From: an uncultured Pseudomonadales bacterium
Lineage (GTDB): Bacteria > Pseudomonadota > Gammaproteobacteria > Pseudomonadales > Azotimanducaceae
NCBI GenBank assembly: GCA_937775265.1
Contig: CALKBV010000004.1
Location: forward strand, 124,001 to 188,000
Direction: 5' to 3'
DNA: 64,000 bases
Part shown: piece after piece, positions 58,868 through 64,000 of the stretch
Layout of the letters: every line of letters begins with the position of its first letter
Position numbering within the stretch: the stretch's first letter is position 1
The notes under the pieces: model-generated
Databases searched by the model: none
What the model saw: the letters and a program-made list of their open reading frames with translations, nothing else
Told to the model about the DNA's origin: nothing
Translations under genes and position numbers: made by a program

Positions 58868-59728
58868 ATGCCCCACAAGACGGTTGATACTATCTCAACT
58901 ATGATAGATGAGATGGAACAACTCATTCTTCTGCTCAATCAGCTGCCTGACTCGACCAGGGTTGGATTGCTGTTTGGCAGCCTGCTCGCCAGCCTCGCGC
59001 TCGAATCGCTTATCCCCAACATCGAATTCGAATATCGAAAGTTAAGGCACGTCGCTACCAACATGGTTTTTATACTGACCTCGGGCATCATATCCTTTAG
59101 CCTTGCATTCCTGGCATACGGAATCATAGATATCGCTCGCCTCGAATTTGGGCTCTTCTACATCATCAGTATTCCTCTATGGATGCAGCTCGTTATCTCT
59201 CTGCTTCTACTCGACTTCTTTGGTCAGTATCTCGTCCATGTCTGCCTGCATCGATACAAGTGGCTGTGGAAACTTCACCTGGTGCACCACAGCGACACTA
59301 CGGTCGATGCCAGCACAGGAACCCGCCACCACCCAGGCGATATTCTTGTCAGAGAGCTACTGATATTTAGCGTGATCGTGTGCGTCGGAATTCCAGCCGC
59401 TTTTTACGTTCTCTACAGGATTATTACGCCATTTTTTGCCTACTTCACCCATGCCAATATTCGCCTGCCAATAGACCTGGACCGGGTACTCAGCTGGATC
59501 ATCGTTACACCGCACATGCACAAGTTTCATCATCACGTCGAACGTCCATGGACCAACAGCAACTATGGCAACATTCTGTCCTGCTGGGATCGCATGTTTG
59601 GCACCTTTGTTTATGACAATCCGGATAATATCCATTATGGTCTGGATACGGTCGACGGACAGTACGACCTGAATCTTGCCTTTCAATTCAGCCTGCCCTT
59701 CAACAAAACAATAAAGACGGACTACTAA
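58868..59728 (+). CDS. Sterol desaturase / fatty acid hydroxylase family protein
   Basis: 286 residues (ATG 58868; starts at 58901 or 58913 are also possible and would shorten the N-terminus by 11-15). Four to five hydrophobic helices surround three histidine clusters: HVCLH, HLVHHSD with GTRHHPGD, and HMHKFHHHVE, which bind the non-haem di-iron centre. The family hydroxylates or desaturates sterols, fatty acids or carotenoids with O2. DFFGQYLVHVCLHRYKWLW is typical. It sits divergent from the monooxygenase, sharing a short promoter gap. Confidence 0.87.
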   Translation: MPHKTVDTISTMIDEMEQLILLLNQLPDSTRVGLLFGSLLASLALESLIPNIEFEYRKLRHVATNMVFILTSGIISFSLAFLAYGIIDIARLEFGLFYIISIPLWMQLVISLLLLDFFGQYLVHVCLHRYKWLWKLHLVHHSDTTVDASTGTRHHPGDILVRELLIFSVIVCVGIPAAFYVLYRIITPFFAYFTHANIRLPIDLDRVLSWIIVTPHMHKFHHHVERPWTNSNYGNILSCWDRMFGTFVYDNPDNIHYGLDTVDGQYDLNLAFQFSLPFNKTIKTDY

Positions 59729-59868
59729 CGAGTTCGCACCCAAGAACAGCAGACCGCGGTGGCTATTTCCCGCTAAACTAACAGTTTTTGAATTGACGCA
59801 TTCATAATGCTCACTCCGTTCGTACTCAGAATTGAGCTTTTCGGACGGGAACTAACCAGGAGAAAAAT

Positions 59869-61065
59869 TTGGATTCTCAATTTTCAGCCTCCGATGAAGC
59901 ATTTCGAGGTGAAGTCAGGTTATTCCTCACTGAAAACCTTAGCAAGGAGCTACGTGAAGCCGGTCGCAAAAAAACCAGCATTTGGCAGGAAAAGAGCTCG
60001 GCCATGGCCTGGCAGAAATTGTTGTTCGACAAAGGCTGGGCAGCGCCCGAATGGCCGGCAGAATACGGCGGGACAGACTGGTCGCTGACCCAGAGATATA
60101 TATTTTCCCAGGAGTGCGCCCGCGCAGAAACACCGGGTATATCTCCCATGGGATTGAAGATGTGCGGACCTATGCTAATAGGCTACGGAACCAAAGAGCA
60201 AAAGGACTATTACCTGCCAAGGATCCTGTCCGGTGAACATATCTGGTGCCAGGGATATTCGGAGCCTGGCGCAGGGTCCGACCTTGCATCATTGAAAACC
60301 TTTGCTGCCTGTGATGGCGACGACTACATCGTTAACGGTACAAAAATATGGACCAGTTTCGCACAACACTCCAACATGATGTTCGCACTGGTCAGAACGT
60401 CAACCGAAGGCAAGGTTCAGCAAGGTATTTCGTTCCTGTTGATCGATATGGACACGCCGGGGATAAAAATCGAACCTATCATCAACCTTGAAGGGTCACA
60501 CGAACTTAACCAGGTCTTCTTTGATGATGTGCGAGTCCCCAGGGCAAACCGGGTCGGTAAGGAAAATGATGGCTGGTCTGTTGCAAAGTATCTGCTGGAG
60601 TTCGAGCGATTTTCAATTTCATCAATAGAGCTCCGTCGGCTCATTAACCGCACGCGACGTTTGGCTAATGAAACCGGCACTACAGGGGATTCACTGTCTG
60701 ACAATCCCGCGTTCCTTGGAAAACTGGCACAGCTGGAGATCAATGCGCTTGCCATGGAGACATCAGAACAAAGAGTGCTGGCCAACCTTAGTGCCGGGAA
60801 TCGACCGGGCTCAGTTTCTTCCGTATTAAATGCCACTAGTGCAGAAACACTGCAAAAAGCCGATGAACTAGCCATTGAAGTAGCGGCCTACTACGGGCTC
60901 CCCTATCAACCAGAGGCACTTGAAGTCGGCGGACCATCACCTATTGGTTCCACAATCACGCTACCCCTGATGCCAAGCTATATGAACAACAGGATGCGAA
61001 CCATTGCGGGTGGATCAGCCGAGGTTCAACGCAATATTGTGGCCAAGGCTATCCTGGAGCTATAA
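59869..61065 (+). CDS. Acyl-CoA dehydrogenase (copy 2)
   Basis: 398 residues. TTG 59869 has AGGAG seven bases upstream. CQGYSEPGAGSDLASLKT, NGTKIWTSFAQHSNMMFALVRT and the C-terminal IAGGSAEVQRNIVAKAIL (adenine/FAD-binding end) are diagnostic. The catalytic Glu position is in the LEFERFSISS or later segment typical of the FadE17/CaiA-like group used for steroid or branched side chains. It oxidises an acyl-CoA; the substrate is not readable. A second acyl-CoA dehydrogenase is at 13344. Confidence 0.9.
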   Translation: MDSQFSASDEAFRGEVRLFLTENLSKELREAGRKKTSIWQEKSSAMAWQKLLFDKGWAAPEWPAEYGGTDWSLTQRYIFSQECARAETPGISPMGLKMCGPMLIGYGTKEQKDYYLPRILSGEHIWCQGYSEPGAGSDLASLKTFAACDGDDYIVNGTKIWTSFAQHSNMMFALVRTSTEGKVQQGISFLLIDMDTPGIKIEPIINLEGSHELNQVFFDDVRVPRANRVGKENDGWSVAKYLLEFERFSISSIELRRLINRTRRLANETGTTGDSLSDNPAFLGKLAQLEINALAMETSEQRVLANLSAGNRPGSVSSVLNATSAETLQKADELAIEVAAYYGLPYQPEALEVGGPSPIGSTITLPLMPSYMNNRMRTIAGGSAEVQRNIVAKAILEL

Positions 61066-61134
61066 CCCGAAATCGCTTGATGAAAAATAAGTGCTACCAG
61101 AAAAACGATGGGGCGACCAACAAGCGGACTGCTT

Positions 61135-61746
61135 CTAAAGCGTCATCATCAGAAACCCTGTCAGAGCGGCATTGTTCGGTGCGAGCGACGGACTAACCAG
61201 CGACTTCATCTCAAGAATTGCTTTTCGGTAGCCGTCATAAAATTCCCAGCTGGGTCTCGGCTTGTAGTCCAGATCCAGCTCCAGCTTCTGTACAATGTTC
61301 TTGGCGGTCGTCGGCTTCACAAAAACTTCTTTCTGCGGCCGGTAGTAAACCAAGCCAATTGTCACCAGACTCCATTTGGCCATCTTCCTTTCTGCAAGGA
61401 ACTCAACCACCTCGGTCAAACCTTTCTTTTGGTTCCCATGAAAGAGCTTCTTGTACGACGCGACGAGTCTTACTCGATCATCCGAGTTCAGGTCATTCAC
61501 CATATCCCTGAATTTTGGTTTCTCGAACAGCGACACCATCGACGATCGCGAAACCAGCTTAACCATGTTCTCCAGCAACGCGTTGGGTTTATCAAATTCC
61601 TTTTTTGCGAGGACTTTTTTGGCGAAGATGGTCATCTTGTCCACCCGATGGCGCTTACCAACCTTTTCAAGCCCGGCGTCTGCAAATCCGTCAGGGTAAG
61701 ACTGCAGAAAATGTGCCTCGGCGATCTTCAGCTTATTGATGTTCAA
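61135..61746 (-). CDS. Conserved hypothetical protein, 203 residues
   Basis: TTG 61746 overlaps the stop of the upstream 59-residue ORF by four bases (TTGA), so translation is coupled. The protein is basic and helical (KIAEAHFLQSYPDGFAD, KVGKRHRVDKMTIFAKK, KPNALLENMVKLVSRSSM). The middle has FRDMVNDLNSDDRVRLVASYKKLFHG and the C-terminus KPRPSWEFYDGYRKAILEM. No signal peptide or membrane helix is seen, and no domain I can name. The linkage to a Nif11-like ORF is the only hint of role. Confidence 0.7.
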   Translation of the reverse strand: MNINKLKIAEAHFLQSYPDGFADAGLEKVGKRHRVDKMTIFAKKVLAKKEFDKPNALLENMVKLVSRSSMVSLFEKPKFRDMVNDLNSDDRVRLVASYKKLFHGNQKKGLTEVVEFLAERKMAKWSLVTIGLVYYRPQKEVFVKPTTAKNIVQKLELDLDYKPRPSWEFYDGYRKAILEMKSLVSPSLAPNNAALTGFLMMTL

Positions 61747-61922
61747 GAAACAGAACCCATACCCCGGATCATCGCAGACACTACTTCGCAGGGTTTACAG
61801 GAAGCCCCGACGGATGCTGAATGATCCAGAAATGCAGACTCACCGGGTTCCCTGACTTTTCGCCTAAGCCCAAGGTCTGTTTCGAGCAACGTAATAAATC
61901 TTTCACCATTGTCGACACTCAT
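61743..61922 (-). CDS. Nif11-like small protein, coupled to the next gene
   Basis: 59 residues, not found by common length cut-offs. ATG 61922 has GGGGGA five to six bases upstream. The start, SVDNGERFITLLETDLGLRR, resembles the Nif11/NHLP leader pattern (an aromatic and Leu-rich helix with a D-x-x-L-R element), followed by EPGESAFLDHSASVG and SCKPCEVVSAMIRGMG. In Nif11-type peptides this leader is recognised by RiPP maturases and the C-terminal part is modified or exported. No maturase or leader peptidase is seen nearby, so it may be a stand-alone Nif11-domain protein. The match is from pattern reading only. Confidence 0.5.
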   Translation of the reverse strand: MSVDNGERFITLLETDLGLRRKVREPGESAFLDHSASVGASCKPCEVVSAMIRGMGSVS

Positions 61923-61977
61923 TACTATCCCCCATTTTGTAGTAAACCCATCCTATACTGCAGACTACCTTTAGCCC

Positions 61978-62097
61978 ATGGAACCATTAACCGATAAGCG
62001 AGACCCTATGATCGTTACTCGGAATCTGTTCGACAACTGGAAACAGCAGCATGAGGAATGGAATGGTGTTAATGACCTGATTCGCGAAGCGGGCTAG
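61978..62097 (+). CDS. Short 39-residue ORF, doubtful
   Basis: ATG 61978 to TAG 62095-62097. RNLFDNWKQQHEEWNGVNDL looks helical, but there is no binding site in front. It starts 56 bases from the divergent Nif11-like gene and ends just before the PQQ-enzyme stop. It might be a real peptide or a chance frame; listed for completeness. Confidence 0.2.
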   Translation: MEPLTDKRDPMIVTRNLFDNWKQQHEEWNGVNDLIREAG

Positions 62098-62122
62098 GGA
62101 ACACCCCCTATCCAGACACCCT

Positions 62123-64000
62123 CTATTGCGGCGCCGCAAACACCATCAACAGGTTACCCGGCTCATGGTTGTACAAGCCATAACCAGAGTTTATAACCAC
62201 ATGACCATCCACAATTGCTGGACCTGCACCACTCATACTACCGCCATACCCCGTAACACCGTTGATTCCGACTCGTTCAGGTCGGGTATCGAACTCCCAC
62301 AATAGTTCTCCGTTTCCCGAAGCATACGCCCTGACAAATCCATCCAGGTGGCCTGCAAATACTGCACCGGGAATAGAAGTCACGGGCGAGCTGATACCGG
62401 GGTCGCAGAATTCATCTTCGTCATAACACACATTTGACTGGACATTACTCCAGAGCAGTTTGCCGGTATTCGCATCGATACTATGGATTCCGGGACGAGC
62501 CTGCTCAGGATCAAGGTAATCGCCATTACGGGTATTGTTCATATCGTTGATCGGCACATACAGCTGGGTATCCGCGGCAGACATCCCAAAGTGAATGCCT
62601 CCCTGTATGCTGCCCCGCCCTACATCAGTCGTCCAAAGCACCTCAGCTTTATTGTCAGGGTCAAGAGCATACACAGTGCCATTCTTATGGCCGGCAAGCA
62701 GGATATCTTTATCTCCATCGAGCTCAACGATAAGAATACTGGAACCATGATCAAAATCTGGCCCATTTTCCGGTGGACAGTTTGGGTTATTAGCCATCAT
62801 GCAGGCTACATTCCAGGCATCGCCACTGGTGGATTGACGAGTCCACACTCGAGCACCGGTCGCCATATCAATCGCAAGAACCGCATCTGAATTTCCATCC
62901 GGGGGTGAAGAATAGTTTTCTCCCGTCCCTACATAGATCAGTCCACGCTTACGATCCACAGTAGGGCTGCTCCAGACCGGCGCGCCGGATGGCGCCAACA
63001 CCCTTGTACCAACACTTGTTCTGCTAACCTCTGAAGGCTTTCCTCCAATAGTATAGTGGCGCCACAGGACACTACCATTGGTCCCGTCTATCGCCAGGAC
63101 ACTCCCCCGGAATGTACAACATTCATATTCCGGATCAGCCGCAGGAATAACTTCCAGCGACGACACTGGAACAAATAACGTGCCCTCGTGAAAAGCCGGG
63201 GTTGCCGTCAACGTCGCACTGGGATGCTCATCCGCCTTTAAAGACCAGACGAGTTCCCCGGTCAGGGCATTAACCGCATAGAAACGCGCAATGATGTCTC
63301 CGAAATAGGCGAGCGGCGGATTGTCTTTTGAAATTGGCGCCTCTGATAGCGATAACACAATGCCAGTCCTGACTTCCGCTGCAGCGCTAAACGCCCACCT
63401 GGCGCAACCTGTTTCCAGGTCAAGCGCATAGACACGGCCTTCCTGCGAACCAACAAAGACAGTGCCCATGGCTACCGTAGGTTGCGATCTGGCCCGAAAC
63501 GCATGAGGAAAAGCAAATGCCCATTTCAATTCAAGGTGCGGGATTTCAGGAACCGTTAACCCCGCTACCGTCGAAGGGGAATATCTATTGGTATCGTGCC
63601 CCCAGTTGACAGCCTGAGCCGGGGAAGAAAGATCAAAATCACCGTCAGTACACATAGGTGGCTCAATCACCTTCAGAGCCGCGCCACCAGCAAGCTTTGT
63701 TCGAGTGAGATACTCTGTAATCAGTATCTTGTCCTCATCAGTCAATGCCTCGGCCTGCACACTCATCGCACCGTCGTTCATTGCTTGATAAACGACAGAT
63801 GCATCCATCATTTCAAGCCATGAAAAGTGCGGGGCCCTTGAAACAGTGCCATCGTGACAACCGCTGCAGCTCTCTTCATATAATCCCTTACCGGGATGAG
63901 TAGACCGGTCGAAGTCAGATGCACCGGTTTGCATGTCGTCAGTCGACGTCAGCAATTCTAGTTCCGTTGACGCAATCACAAGGGCGCCTTCAGTATCAGT
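62123..64000 (-). CDS. PQQ-dependent dehydrogenase with cytochrome c domain (5' end cut)
   Basis: At least 618 residues; the frame is open to the window edge, so the signal peptide is outside. YEESCSGCHDG is a cytochrome c motif (C-x-x-C-H) near the N-terminus. The rest is an eight-blade PQQ propeller: GTVFVGSQEGRVYALDLETG, YFGDIIARFYAVNALTGELVWSLK, GAPVWSSPTVDRKRGLIYVGTGENY and GGIHFGMSAADTQLYVPIND are repeated tryptophan-docking style blades. This order (cytochrome c then propeller) resembles polyvinyl-alcohol dehydrogenase. It oxidises an alcohol in the periplasm and passes electrons to its haem. An apparent GTG at 63979 is probably internal. Confidence 0.85.
   Translation of the reverse strand, partial: TDTEGALVIASTELELLTSTDDMQTGASDFDRSTHPGKGLYEESCSGCHDGTVSRAPHFSWLEMMDASVVYQAMNDGAMSVQAEALTDEDKILITEYLTRTKLAGGAALKVIEPPMCTDGDFDLSSPAQAVNWGHDTNRYSPSTVAGLTVPEIPHLELKWAFAFPHAFRARSQPTVAMGTVFVGSQEGRVYALDLETGCARWAFSAAAEVRTGIVLSLSEAPISKDNPPLAYFGDIIARFYAVNALTGELVWSLKADEHPSATLTATPAFHEGTLFVPVSSLEVIPAADPEYECCTFRGSVLAIDGTNGSVLWRHYTIGGKPSEVSRTSVGTRVLAPSGAPVWSSPTVDRKRGLIYVGTGENYSSPPDGNSDAVLAIDMATGARVWTRQSTSGDAWNVACMMANNPNCPPENGPDFDHGSSILIVELDGDKDILLAGHKNGTVYALDPDNKAEVLWTTDVGRGSIQGGIHFGMSAADTQLYVPINDMNNTRNGDYLDPEQARPGIHSIDANTGKLLWSNVQSNVCYDEDEFCDPGISSPVTSIPGAVFAGHLDGFVRAYASGNGELLWEFDTRPERVGINGVTGYGGSMSGAGPAIVDGHVVINSGYGLYNHEPGNLLMVFAAPQ

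Noticed and set aside
58775..58876. 34-residue extension of the second BVMO
   Set aside because: The extension is Cys/His-rich and unlike the family; ATG 58774 has its own ribosome binding site.

Overview
The window reads as a chromosomal segment of a Gammaproteobacterium, probably a marine or pelagic heterotroph. The housekeeping genes point there: an ABC-F protein of the YbiT type, three DEAD-box RNA helicases (DeaD/CsdA, DbpA and RhlE types), Tag glycosylase and hemolysin III. They are scattered among many catabolic enzymes. There is no rRNA, recognisable tRNA, CRISPR array, integrase, transposase or phage gene. Taxonomy is inferred from protein flavour only.

Layout. 1-10 kb: a cut-off MFS transporter, a DUF5329/endonuclease-phosphatase pair, YbiT, DeaD, a DUF2161 protein, a nitroreductase remnant, hemolysin III and DbpA, then a hairpin-rich stretch. 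10-24.4 kb: EthD, cupin and LLM oxidoreductase genes, one of them a pseudogene, then a long minus-strand run (acyl-CoA dehydrogenase, GMC oxidoreductase, SDR, sulfatase, Tat-type dienelactone hydrolase, M19 dipeptidase lipoprotein, VOC protein, second dienelactone hydrolase, SnoaL-like protein), interrupted by a plus-strand phosphotransferase. 24.5-29.4 kb: a K+ channel with two RCK domains, the Anbu proteasome-like peptidase with a transglutaminase-like partner, and a CurA-type reductase. 29.5-46.9 kb: two more sulfatases, a haloalkane dehalogenase, a GST, a second phosphotransferase, two family-2 glycosidases, small lipoproteins, an MFS exporter, a dead small gene and a DUF2723 membrane protein. 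47-64 kb: two Baeyer-Villiger-type monooxygenases, a third phosphotransferase, a second GMC enzyme, an MFS transporter, a methyltransferase, RhlE, Tag, a sterol-desaturase-type hydroxylase, an acyl-CoA dehydrogenase, a Nif11-like small ORF coupled to an unknown gene, and a PQQ/cytochrome c enzyme cut by the window end.

Metabolic reading (inference): oxidation of alcohols and ketones, Baeyer-Villiger insertion, lactone/ester hydrolysis, desulfation and acyl-CoA oxidation could be stages in the breakdown of sulfated or hydrophobic natural products. No substrate can be read from the sequence.

Two features stand out. First, many genes are disrupted by single-base indels (LLM, dienelactone hydrolase, K+ channel, sulfatase, GST, lipoprotein) or in-frame stops (LLM, a small secreted protein). 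This suggests either accessory-gene decay or an error-prone assembly. Second, four genes whose N-termini look complete have no ATG, GTG or TTG at the expected start; three of them have ACT-ATC there. The Nif11-like ORF, the hairpin cluster at 9.67-9.98 kb and the shortened Anbu partner are the other items most worth checking.
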